Positions 1 to 7,180 of a stretch of DNA of 11,997 nucleotides are shown one piece after another. The notes below the pieces were generated by a model. The model was given only the letters and a program-made list of their open reading frames with translations, was not told the DNA's origin and did no database searches. Position 1 is the first letter of the stretch; each line of letters starts with the position of its first letter. The stretch lies in NCBI RefSeq assembly GCF_018374135.1, contig NZ_JAHAFS010000027.1:1-11997 (forward strand), read 5' to 3'. The stretch is from Campylobacter gracilis. Lineage in GTDB: Bacteria > Campylobacterota > Campylobacteria > Campylobacterales > Campylobacteraceae. Position numbers and translations under genes: made by a program.

Positions 1-506
1 TCCCTGCCGCCGAAATAATAGATAAAGTAGATCGGGCGAAGATCGAAGGCGCTTAGATTTTTGTTAAATTTAGCCCCGCGCTGCATCATAAACTCCACCG
101 CCTTTTGTTTATCCTCAAAAAGCTCAAAAATAGGCAGCACGTAGTCCTTGATAGCCACGCTAATCTCGCGAACGCTGGGCTCGAAGCTGGCGCCTGCGAG
201 CTGCCAGTCGCGAAACTGTTTGCGCGGCGTGAGATAGCCCAGGTGTGATACGAAAACAAGATCGGTCGAGTAGGACAGCTCCTCTTGCATCAGCTTTTTT
301 AGGTGCTTGCAGTAGATCGCGATCTGCGGCAGGATGCTCACGCTGCCTGAGTAATTGCGCATGCTGGAGCCAAAATAAATTTCAAATAAAATCTCCTTAT
401 CGCTTGTGAGCTTCGTTAGTTTTTGCCCCTTTTGCGTGGGCTTGAAGTACGCAAAATTTGCCGCGATCTCATTGCAGCCGTTTAAAAATATCTCTCGCGG
501 AGTCAT
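1..506 (-). CDS. Hypothetical protein, N-terminal part (runs off the window start)
   Basis: This is an open frame of 168 visible codons, starting MTPREIFLNGCNEIAA at an ATG (506-504) and still open at the window edge, so the C-terminus is missing. AAGGAA lies about 6 bases upstream of the ATG and supports this start. I see no signal peptide or membrane segment. The visible part looks like a soluble alpha/beta protein. It has a central segment, FEIYFGSSMRNYSGSV, followed by amphipathic helices, and a basic-aromatic stretch near the edge (DLRPIYFIYYFGG). Codon use with GC-rich third positions matches its neighbours, which argues for a real resident gene. I do not recognise the family with confidence; a DUF4304-like fold is only a guess. 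It lies 195 bases beyond the stop of the ABC operon, on the same strand. Confidence 0.75.
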   Translation of the reverse strand, partial: MTPREIFLNGCNEIAANFAYFKPTQKGQKLTKLTSDKEILFEIYFGSSMRNYSGSVSILPQIAIYCKHLKKLMQEELSYSTDLVFVSHLGYLTPRKQFRDWQLAGASFEPSVREISVAIKDYVLPIFELFEDKQKAVEFMMQRGAKFNKNLSAFDLRPIYFIYYFGGR

Positions 507-606
507 GATTTTCCTTTTAAATTTATCGTTTAAATTTAGACATTTTGCTCGCTAGCAATTCGGTTTGCTGCTTACATTGCCGCAGCCGCGATCCGCAGCT
601 TGGCAT

Positions 607-635
607 TTTTCGGCGCGCCGCCTTGCCGCCGAAAA
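607..635. terminator. Possible hairpin between the ABC operon and the next gene
   Basis: TTTTCGGCG (607-615) is a perfect 9-bp inverted repeat of CGCCGAAAA (627-635) around an 11-base loop. It sits in the 195-base gap after the ATPase gene, so it could end that transcript or act in both directions. The T run is inside the stem rather than after it, which makes it an imperfect intrinsic terminator. The rest of the gap shows only AAATTT words and GC-rich filler. Confidence 0.35.
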
Positions 636-701
636 GTTCTTCTATGCGCGCAATTTTACCCTAGTTCGGCTAAATTTAACGGCGCTACGCACCCGTAAAA
701 T

Positions 702-1448
702 TTATAATCTATCCTCATATCTTTCGTAGTTTATGCCGTAAATTTTATCGATATTTTCGGCGTTTATGAGCTGCTCGCTGCGCCCGAAGGCTAAAATTTC
801 GCCGTCTTTTATAAACAGCGTCAAGCTTGAAACGAACTTCGCATGCCGCGGGTAGTGCGTCGTCTGCACGAAGGTGTAGCCCTCGTCGCCTAGAGCTTTT
901 ATCATCTCGAGTAGCTTGATCTGATTGCCGAAGTCCAGCCCGTTGGTCGGCTCGTCCATAAAGATCACTTTCGCGCCCTGAACCAGCGTGCGCGCGATGT
1001 ACGCCAGCTGCCGCTCGCCGCCGCTGACCTTTGTGTAGGGCGCGTTTTTTAGATGCGCGATGCCCATCTTTTCCAGCGCCTGCTCGGCTAGCTTTTTATC
1101 CGCCGCGCTAAAGCTACAAAACAGCGGCGTCCTGCACAGCGCGCCCATCAGCGCGACGTCAAAGATGCTGTAGTCATAGGACGGCGCATGCGTCTGCGGT
1201 ACGTAGGCGACGAGGGAGGCGAGCTCGCGCTTACCGTAGTCGCGCACGCTTTTTCCGCCGATTAGTACCTCACCTTCAAATTTTAAAAATCCGAGCATTA
1301 TTCGAAGCAGGGTGCTTTTGCCGCTACCGTTGGCGCCTAGGATACTTAGCGTATCGCCCGTCGCTACGTCAAAGCTGATGCCCTTTAGCACGGGCTTGTC
1401 ACGGTAGGCAAAGCGCAAATTTCGCACTTCTATCAAATTTTCTCGCAT
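702..1448 (-). CDS. ABC transporter ATP-binding protein, iron/siderophore (FepC/FecE) type
   Basis: This is the cytoplasmic ATPase that drives the neighbouring FecCD permease. I place the start at the ATG at 1448, giving 248 residues, rather than the TTG one codon earlier. The ATG forms a TGATG overlap with the permease stop and has AGAGGA 8-9 bases upstream. All ABC motifs are intact: Walker A GANGSGKS at about 38-45, Q-loop glutamine in YVPQTH at about 85, signature SGGERQ at about 142-147, Walker B VIFMDEP at about 161-167 and the switch histidine in QTTHYP at about 198. Length and motif spacing fit the FepC/FhuC/BtuD subfamily. It is the last gene of the binding protein-permease-ATPase operon. 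The substrate cannot be read from an ATPase; iron chelate is the default, but vitamin B12, heme or another metal are possible. Confidence 0.93.
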   Translation of the reverse strand: MRENLIEVRNLRFAYRDKPVLKGISFDVATGDTLSILGANGSGKSTLLRIMLGFLKFEGEVLIGGKSVRDYGKRELASLVAYVPQTHAPSYDYSIFDVALMGALCRTPLFCSFSAADKKLAEQALEKMGIAHLKNAPYTKVSGGERQLAYIARTLVQGAKVIFMDEPTNGLDFGNQIKLLEMIKALGDEGYTFVQTTHYPRHAKFVSSLTLFIKDGEILAFGRSEQLINAENIDKIYGINYERYEDRL

Positions 1449-2449
1449 CAAAAGTTCCTCTTGGCGCGGCGAAGCACGACGATAAACATCGGAATGCCAA
1501 ATAGCGAGGTCACGATGCCGATAGGGATCTCAAAGGTAAAAATGAGCCGCGAGAAGCTGTCGCAAACGAGCAAAAATATCGCGCCGATCATCGCCGAGCT
1601 GGCGAGTACCGCGCGGTTGTCGGCGCCGAAGATAAAACGCGCGATGTGCGGCACGATAAGCCCGATCCAGCCGATGATGCCCGCGATCGTCACGCTAAGC
1701 GCACTAACGAAGGTCGCGACTAGGATGATGAAAATTTTAACCCGCGCTACGTTTACGCCTAGGCTCTTTGCCTCCTCCTCGCCAAGACTTAGCGCATTTA
1801 GGTATTTGCCGCTAAGCGCTAGCAGCAAAACGCTCGCGCACATCGGCAGAATTGAAATTTGGATAAAACTTTTAGACGCAAAGCCTAGGCTGCCCATCAA
1901 AAAATAGGTGATCGCGGGAAGCGTGTCGTTCGGGTCTGCGGCGTATTTTAGCACCGAGAGTAGCGAGGTAAAGAGCGAGCCGCTGATGACGCCGCCGAGC
2001 ACTAGCACGATGACGCTACCGCTGCGCGAATACAGCGCCGAAACGCCCAGTGCCACGGCCACGGCAAGAAAACCGAAGCCGAATGTGCTAAGTTGAATGA
2101 GGTATTCGTTAAATTTGAAAAACATCCCGACCGCTGCGCCGAATCCCGCGCCGCTTAGAACGCCTAGTATCGAGGGGCTAACGAGCGGGTTTACGAACAT
2201 AGCCTGATACGCCGCGCCGCTGATCGCGAGGCTCGCGCCGATGAGCACGCAGGCAAGTATGCGCGGCAGGCGGATCTCGAGCAAGAGCGTGTGCATGACT
2301 TCATACTCTTTTAAATTTTTGCCTTTTAAAAGAGCGGTGACGTAGTTTATGTAATCGCTTGCGCCAAAGCCATATTTACCGAGCAGCAGCGAGCCTGCGA
2401 CGCAAAGCGCCAGCAGCAGGGCTAAAAACGCAAACGCCTTTTTGCTCAT
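1448..2449 (-). CDS. FecCD-family ABC transporter permease, metal-chelate type
   Basis: This is an inner-membrane permease of 333 residues, the usual size for the FecCD/BtuC family, which works as a homodimer with about ten helices per subunit. The hydrophobic pattern runs through the whole length, starting with a helix at about residues 5-25. Family landmarks are visible: RLPRILACVLIGASLAISG followed by AYQAMFVNPLVSP near residues 60-95, and the cytoplasmic coupling region GWIGLIVPHIARF near residue 260. The ATG start lies 10 bases after the binding-protein stop and has no strong ribosome binding site, so translational coupling is likely. The stop overlaps the ATPase start by one base. No defect is seen. 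One permease gene is enough because these transporters form homodimers. Confidence 0.94.
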   Translation of the reverse strand: MSKKAFAFLALLLALCVAGSLLLGKYGFGASDYINYVTALLKGKNLKEYEVMHTLLLEIRLPRILACVLIGASLAISGAAYQAMFVNPLVSPSILGVLSGAGFGAAVGMFFKFNEYLIQLSTFGFGFLAVAVALGVSALYSRSGSVIVLVLGGVISGSLFTSLLSVLKYAADPNDTLPAITYFLMGSLGFASKSFIQISILPMCASVLLLALSGKYLNALSLGEEEAKSLGVNVARVKIFIILVATFVSALSVTIAGIIGWIGLIVPHIARFIFGADNRAVLASSAMIGAIFLLVCDSFSRLIFTFEIPIGIVTSLFGIPMFIVVLRRAKRNF

Positions 2450-2459
2450 TTTGCTTTAC

Positions 2460-3506
2460 TCACTCGGCGCGTCCCAAAATTTTATAAATTTGCTCGTCTG
2501 TGAGCTCAAGGTCCAAAAATAGCTTATAAAACTCGCGCGTCTCTTTAACCATGTCAAATTTAAACGCTTCGGGGTAGGTTAAACTTATCAGCCATTTTAA
2601 CCCCAAAAACCTCATAAATGAAGGCGGGCGGTCGAACCACGAAAAGGGCTCGCGCGGGATGTAAAACGCTTTTTTGTTTTTCACGGCGCTTAGCAGCTGC
2701 CACTTCGGATCGCCGTAAATTTTATCAAACAGCTCTTTTTCGTAGATGAGGATGACGTCGGGATCATACTTTACGAGCTGCTCGAAGCTGATTTTTACGC
2801 GCCCGAAGGATTTGGCGTTTGGATCTTCGCTACATTTATGCACGTTCTGCGCTCCGGCTCGCTCGATGAGCGTCGCGTGCCAGGAGCCCTCGCACTCGGT
2901 GGCTAGCCCGTCGCTGCCCTGCGCGTAGTAAATTCTTACCTTTTGCAGGTTGTTTTTCTTAATGTATTCCTCGATCTGCGCAGTCAAATTTAGCGACTCT
3001 TTCGCGTAGTTTATGAGACGTGCTGCGCGCTCCTTCTTGCCCGTGATTTCGCCTAAAATTTCAAACCCATCCAGATAATCCTCAAGCTTCGTCGCGCTTA
3101 GATAGAGCATCGGCTTTTTGATCGAGCCGAAAACCTCGCTCATCTTTTTGGCGTTGCGCGAGCTTGCGTTTACGAGGATGAGATCGGGATTTAGGCGCAG
3201 CAGCATCTCGGCGTTTGGTATCTTACCCTGACCGAAAAAGCCTCCCACGACGGGCTGTTCTTGCACCTCTTTTTTGACGTAGGGGCGCTCGAAGGCGTTC
3301 CACTCGAAATTTACGCCGCTGATTTTAGCGGGATCAAGCGCGTAAAGCATATATAAAAGCGGCGGCGAGCTGACATAAATTTTAGACGGAGTGCCTTGCA
3401 GCTGTTCTATATTTTCGCTGTTTTGCGCGATGTAGTCCTTGATCTGCGCCTCGCTCAGAGCAAAAAGCATGCTAGCAGCACAGAGAAATAGAAATATTTT
3501 TTTCAC
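2460..3506 (-). CDS. Periplasmic metal-chelate binding protein (TroA/FecB-like, class III)
   Basis: This is a 348-residue solute-binding protein that would deliver its ligand to the FecCD permease. The start is GTG (3506-3504), preceded by AAAAGGGAAAAC, and gives a typical signal peptide (MKKIFLFLCAASMLFALSEA). There is no lipobox cysteine after the hydrophobic stretch, so it is probably a free periplasmic protein. The two lobes of the helical-backbone family can be followed. The N-lobe contains GGFFGQGKIPNAEMLLRL and NPDLILV, and the C-lobe contains YYAQGSDGLATEC, AGAQNV and FEQLVKYDPDVILIYE. The ligand is not obvious. Relatives carry iron-siderophores, heme, B12 or molybdate/tungstate. The ECEGSWH segment could place ligand contacts in the cleft, which is inference. 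It heads the three-gene operon and has its own likely promoter. Confidence 0.9.
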   Translation of the reverse strand: MKKIFLFLCAASMLFALSEAQIKDYIAQNSENIEQLQGTPSKIYVSSPPLLYMLYALDPAKISGVNFEWNAFERPYVKKEVQEQPVVGGFFGQGKIPNAEMLLRLNPDLILVNASSRNAKKMSEVFGSIKKPMLYLSATKLEDYLDGFEILGEITGKKERAARLINYAKESLNLTAQIEEYIKKNNLQKVRIYYAQGSDGLATECEGSWHATLIERAGAQNVHKCSEDPNAKSFGRVKISFEQLVKYDPDVILIYEKELFDKIYGDPKWQLLSAVKNKKAFYIPREPFSWFDRPPSFMRFLGLKWLISLTYPEAFKFDMVKETREFYKLFLDLELTDEQIYKILGRAE

Positions 3507-3537
3507 CGTTTTCCCTTTTAAATTTTTTGATTTCGCA

Positions 3538-3575
3538 AGTATAGCAAAAGAAATTTTAAAATAGATTTATCTTCG
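3538..3575 (-). promoter_or_regulatory. Likely promoter of the binding protein-permease-ATPase operon
   Basis: On the minus strand TTTTGCTATACTTG carries a TATACT -10 (3543-3538) with the TG extension one base upstream. It lies about 32 bases before the GTG start. The upstream DNA is T- and A-rich without a clear -35, which is typical of Campylobacter sigma-70 promoters. I could not make a convincing Fur box here, although iron control would be expected. Confidence 0.5.
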
Positions 3576-3672
3576 ATAGACGCCTATTTAGCTGCTAAAT
3601 TTTAAAATTTAGCGGCGGTGATTTTAGATCGTGCGGAGCAAAATTTAGAGTTTAAAATTAGAGTTTAAATTT

Positions 3673-3718
3673 AAAAGGGGCGGGCGGCATGAGATGGGGC
3701 TCAAAACCGCTCGCCCGC
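3673..3718 (-). terminator. Probable terminator after the TonB receptor gene
   Basis: GCGGGCG (3680-3686) pairs with CGCCCGC (3712-3718). A smaller inner stem is formed by TGAG (3690-3693) and CTCA (3700-3703). Read on the minus strand, the hairpin follows the receptor stop by about 50 bases and is followed by CCCCTTTT, a short U run. It would separate the receptor transcript from the ABC operon, although read-through is possible. Confidence 0.5.
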
Positions 3719-3767
3719 GGAGTTCAATGAAAAAAAAGGCAAAATGCCGCCGCCGTTTAAACCTGAA

Positions 3768-5804
3768 TTAAAATTTATATCTGATGTTTGAGAAAAATAC
3801 GCGACCTTCCTCAGGATAGCCCTCTCTATACTCGTAATTTTTGTCGAATAGATTTGACACGCCAGCCTCTATACTTAAGCTCTCGATGGGCTCGTACGTA
3901 AGCTTGAGGTTGGTTACGCCAAAGCCGGCCGTTTTGTGATCTATGCTTCCGGCTCTGCCCGCAGGTACTCTACTCCACAAGCTAGAGCTTAGCTCTTGAG
4001 AGAGGTAAACGCCAAATTTAGGCAGAATTTTATAATCTGCATATAAAAATCCTTTATGCTTCGGTAGATCATAAACTATCGTGCTTTCGCCGCTTTGCTT
4101 ATATTTGGCATCCATATATGTGTAGTTTGCGCCAAGCTCCAAATCTTGCGTCGCAAAGTAGGCTAAGGCAAGCTCAAAGCCCTTGTAATGAGCCTTATCG
4201 ACGTTTACATTCATATCTCTGGTTTGTCTAAATCTAGTAACGCTCGTCGTGCCGATAGCATCTTTAACTCTGGAGTAAAATACCGAGCTTTCCAACCTCA
4301 AAAATTCTCCAAAATTTCTTTGGTAGCCGATCTCGTAGTGGTTTGCTACTTCGGGCTTTAGGTATGGATTTGCAAAATTTCGCCCAAACCTCTCGCTATA
4401 TCTATCTTTCATACTAGCAAAATATGTCTTTTTAGCATAGCTTAGACTTAGCTCGTCCTCGCCGTCGAAGCTATGTTTGATCGCGGCTTGATAATTAAAG
4501 GCATGTTTCTTGCCTACGTCAAACGAGGTTAGCTTCCAGTTAGCAGGGTTGTCGGCTCCACCTCCGCCGCCTTTAAATTGGATGTAGTCTTCGGCTTTGA
4601 TAGCATCTCTAGTGTCGTAACTAACGCCCAAAATCAGCTTAGTAAAATCGGTAAATTTGTGAGTATCTTCAAGCGCGAAGCCGTAAGTCCTATCTATAAA
4701 GGTAACTGTCGGTTCGGTGCCGAATCTTCCGGTATAGTGGATCTTATGTCCGGAGTGTTTATCGTATTTGTAGTTTGTGGCGAATTTAAGCGTGTTACTA
4801 TCGCTTACGTCTCCGCCCATTTCTAAACCGAATCCGTATGCGTTATCTTTATACTTGCTATCCTCTTTTTTATCGATATCAAACATTCCGTTTTTAAACT
4901 CATCGGCAAAGGCCTTAGTGTTTATGTAAAAGCTATTTGCAAATTTCGTATGCGATAGGAAATAGACGCTCTCTCTATCCCATTGATACCAATCCCACAA
5001 GCGGTCCTTTTGACTAAAAGCCGTATATCTTCCGGCATACATCGGTTGCTCTTTGCTTGCCTTTTGATTTATGTAAGCGATCGCGTATTCGTCGGTTTCG
5101 TTTGGTGTAATGCCTATTTTGAAGTTAAATTTCTTATCTCGTTGCACGGAGTGATCGCGTCTGCTGCCATCTTCGTTGCCATTGGCATCGCCTTTAAATT
5201 TGCGCGACATCTGCTGCCCCATATCCTCGATAAAGCTACCGCCTGCTTGCACGTAAAACAGCTCCTGCTTGCTGCCGATGTTCAAATCGACGTTATTGCC
5301 GTAGGTTTTGCCGCTTCTGCCCGTCTCAAAGCCGTAGCCTAAATTTCCCTCAAGCTCCTTGCTAGGCTTTTTGGTGATTAAATTTATCGCGCCGCCCATA
5401 GTGTTTGGACCGTAGAGCACCGAGCTTGAGCCCTTTGAGATATCGATCCTGCTTAGATCGAACGTGCTAAACCTACCGTAGTCTGCGTTGCCGTCATAAG
5501 GTACGTAAACCGGAATTCCGTCGATGAAAAGCGGTACCCTGCGCGAATCAAAACCGCGAACGTAGAAATTTTGCTCGGCGCGCGGACCTTTTTTATCCAC
5601 GTAAACGCCCGGCGTGCTGTAAGCGACCTGCGAGAGACGTTTTATCTCGTCTTTTTGTATCTGTTGCTCATCGATGGTTACGACGTTCGTGTCGCTTTTT
5701 TGCACGCCAGGGGTATTTTCTACGACCTCGATTTGTCCGAGCGTAAACACATCGCCGTGAAGCGCTATCGCGGCACAGAAGGCGATTAAGCCAATCTTTT
5801 TCAT
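3768..5804 (-). CDS. TonB-dependent outer-membrane receptor, probable metal-chelate
   Basis: This is a complete 678-residue receptor, the usual size for siderophore or heme receptors. The ATG at 5804 has a strong AAGGAG five bases upstream. A short signal peptide (MKKIGLIAFCAAIALHG) is followed by a TonB-box-like segment (GQIEVVEN, about 23-30). The plug domain spans about 40-150 and shows the conserved series STPGVYV, FYVRGFDSRRVPLFIDGIPV, SRIDISKGSSSVLYGPNTMGGAINLITKKP. The rest is a 22-strand barrel with alternating aromatic residues. The C-terminus has the TonB_dep_Rec landmark GVSNLFDKNYEYREGYPEEGR and ends with phenylalanine in IRYKF, as outer-membrane barrels do. It lies just upstream of the ABC operon on the same strand, so the two probably handle the same ligand. 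No TonB, ExbB or ExbD gene is in view. The ligand is unknown. Confidence 0.94.
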   Translation of the reverse strand: MKKIGLIAFCAAIALHGDVFTLGQIEVVENTPGVQKSDTNVVTIDEQQIQKDEIKRLSQVAYSTPGVYVDKKGPRAEQNFYVRGFDSRRVPLFIDGIPVYVPYDGNADYGRFSTFDLSRIDISKGSSSVLYGPNTMGGAINLITKKPSKELEGNLGYGFETGRSGKTYGNNVDLNIGSKQELFYVQAGGSFIEDMGQQMSRKFKGDANGNEDGSRRDHSVQRDKKFNFKIGITPNETDEYAIAYINQKASKEQPMYAGRYTAFSQKDRLWDWYQWDRESVYFLSHTKFANSFYINTKAFADEFKNGMFDIDKKEDSKYKDNAYGFGLEMGGDVSDSNTLKFATNYKYDKHSGHKIHYTGRFGTEPTVTFIDRTYGFALEDTHKFTDFTKLILGVSYDTRDAIKAEDYIQFKGGGGGADNPANWKLTSFDVGKKHAFNYQAAIKHSFDGEDELSLSYAKKTYFASMKDRYSERFGRNFANPYLKPEVANHYEIGYQRNFGEFLRLESSVFYSRVKDAIGTTSVTRFRQTRDMNVNVDKAHYKGFELALAYFATQDLELGANYTYMDAKYKQSGESTIVYDLPKHKGFLYADYKILPKFGVYLSQELSSSLWSRVPAGRAGSIDHKTAGFGVTNLKLTYEPIESLSIEAGVSNLFDKNYEYREGYPEEGRVFFSNIRYKF

Positions 5805-5815
5805 CCTAACTCCTT

Positions 5816-5873
5816 AAAATAAAATTTTTATTATATATTGTATAAAATACCATTTTATGGAATAAATTTTATT
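5816..5873 (-). promoter_or_regulatory. Promoter and possible operator of the TonB receptor gene
   Basis: A perfect TATAAT -10 on the minus strand lies at 5835-5830, about 26 bases from the receptor ATG. Just upstream is a perfect inverted repeat, ATAAAAT (5842-5848), ACC, ATTTTAT (5852-5858), and then a second one, AATAAA (5861-5866), T, TTTATT (5868-5873). They sit in the -35 region, where a repressor such as Fur would act. Because the stretch is extremely AT-rich, part of this symmetry may be chance, and neither repeat is a textbook Fur box. Confidence 0.45.
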
Positions 5874-5898
5874 AAAATATTTAAATATAATTTTATTT

Positions 5899-5939
5899 TA
5901 TAAATATTTAAAATAGACTTAAATGTTAAGGCTTTTAAA
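5899..5939 (+). promoter_or_regulatory. Possible promoter and ribosome binding site of the IDDTD gene
   Basis: On the plus strand TATAAA (5899-5904) and TAAAAT (5909-5914) are candidate -10 elements. TTAAGG is followed by CTTTTAAA and the ATG at 5940, a usable Shine-Dalgarno with a spacing of about eight bases. The inverted repeat TTAAATAT (5881-5888)/ATATTTAA (5904-5911) overlaps the candidate -10. The whole divergent spacer is very AT-rich, so individual elements are uncertain. Confidence 0.35.
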
Positions 5940-6669
5940 ATGAAATTTAAATTTCTACTTTGTATCGATGACACGGACGAGCTCGGCGACGAGGTTTCTA
6001 CAGGACTGCTTGCTGAAGAGATCGCCGCGTTTGCGGGCTCGTTCGCGCCTGTTTCATTTGTCACGCGCCATCAGCTTTTGCTAGATCCCTCGCATCAACT
6101 ACACCTCGCACAACAGCTGTATGTGTTTTGAAGCCCGGCTTAGCGAGGAGCAAAAGTCGCAAGTGCTGGATTTCGCGACCCGGCTACTAGAACGCAAAAG
6201 CGCGCCGAGTGCGGAGCCCGGCATTGCAGCGGCCTTTGAAAAAGATATCTTAAATGTGCAAGAGCTGATAAGCTTTGGCAAGAGCGCGAAAGAGATATTT
6301 TTAAGCACGGAGCAAGCATTTGAGAAGTCGAGAGAGCAAAACGTATTTTTAAAAGAGCTAAAAAGCGGCGCTCGCGGCGTCATCGGCGCACTTGCGGGCA
6401 TAGGGCTGAGGCTTAGCGGAAACGACGGCAAGATCAGAGGCAAATTTGAGCTAAAAGAGTCAAATTTGAGCGTAGCCGAGCTTTTGGGATTAAATTTTAT
6501 CGAGGCGGTTGCGGATGAAAATTTTAAGCCTCTCTTGCCTGATGATCGAGTAAATTTAATCGGCGCGCTAAAGCTGGTGCTTTTGGATTTTAAGGCGACC
6601 TTGCTCGTCAAAAAAGAAGCTAGCGGCGGCTTTAGAAACTTAAGCCTAAAAGAGCTTCGGGGTTTTTGA
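5940..6669 (+). pseudogene. IDDTD protein, TiaS N-terminal-domain-like, split by a +1 frameshift
   Basis: The first frame opens with MKFKFLLCIDDTDELGDEVSTG and reaches VTRHQLLLDP. It then runs into an out-of-frame tail and stops at 6131. The second frame, read back from 6669, contains RINYTSHNSCMCFEARL directly after that point. Ignoring one T near 6090 (CTA GAT CCC t CGC ATC AAC) gives one uninterrupted 242-residue protein, so the break is a single extra base. IDDTD followed by ST, with the later pattern of a basic/hydrophobic strand, DP, I-Y-T and HNS, resembles the nucleotide-binding N-terminal region of TiaS-type proteins (IDDTDS; LNPN-P-KTRGN). TiaS agmatinylates tRNA-Ile2 in archaea; the function of bacterial relatives is not something I can state. 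The downstream part keeps a soluble, well-formed sequence with no further lesion, so this is recent decay, a base error or programmed frameshifting. The internal ATG at 6121 lacks a ribosome binding site and lies inside the HNSCMCF motif. Confidence 0.7.
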
Positions 6670-6888
6670 TGCGCTCAAGCTTTAACGAAAAAGGCGAGTT
6701 TAAATTCGGCAAATTTAACTACGAAAAAGCGCGCGAAACCGCCGAGGGCTGCGCTAAATTTAGGCTCGATAACGATGAAGAGGGAGATGGCGTGCGGCGG
6801 CGAGATTAGCTGCTACGACTGCGCTTTTAGGCGCTGGAGCGCAGAGGGTTTTACCTGCGCGATGCTTGCCTGTGCGATAGAAAAATAG
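6669..6888 (+). pseudogene. Small cysteine-rich protein gene, +1 frameshifted
   Basis: The ATG overlaps the TGA of the preceding gene (TGATG at 6667-6671), a strong sign of a translationally coupled partner. The first frame encodes MRSSFNEKGEFKFGKFNYEK and continues through EGCAKFRLDNDEE, then ends at 6809 after 46 residues. The +1 frame from about 6784 encodes EMACGGEISCYDCAFRRW, then GFTCAMLACAIEK, and stops at 6888. Removing one G from the GGG at 6782-6784 joins them into a 72-residue protein with six cysteines, including CYDC and C-A-M-L-A-C. That spacing suggests a zinc or iron-sulfur site. No membrane segment is evident. I do not recognise the family. The shift could be decay, a base error, or regulated frameshifting. 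Confidence 0.6.
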
Positions 6889-7180
6889 GCGAAATTTTAA
6901 AATTTAAAACAGGCCGCAGCGGGTAAATTTAAAGCTATCGGGTATTTTTGAATTCGCGGCTTAAATAAAACGTGAGCCTGCCAAGTAGATATAAAAACGC
7001 AAGATACAAAACGATCGGCGCGGATATGGCCGCTCAAAAATATCGCGCTTCTATATTCGGTATTAAACGGGCGAGTAAATTTACGAGGATTAAAATTTTA
7101 ACGAGCGGAGTTACTCCGCGCGTCGCTTGGCGTCGTTTTAGTAAACATCGAGCCGCTTACGCTGAATTGAGTTGTCTACG

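Noticed and set aside
1461..1907. Plus-strand frame opposite the permease gene
   Set aside because: It is antisense to a clear FecCD permease, and its Ser/Thr/Pro/Arg-rich product is typical of a shadow frame.
4983..5342. Plus-strand hydrophobic frame opposite the TonB receptor
   Set aside because: It is antisense to conserved receptor strands, with no ribosome binding site or independent motif.
5842..5873. Fur box at the receptor promoter
   Set aside because: The inverted repeats are real but lack the recognisable GATAAT core, and the DNA is too AT-rich to call a specific regulator.
6099..6611. Minus-strand frame of 170 codons opposite the IDDTD gene
   Set aside because: Its Ser/Lys/Phe/Ala-rich product is the antisense shadow of the second part of the IDDTD gene, whose own frame is protein-like.
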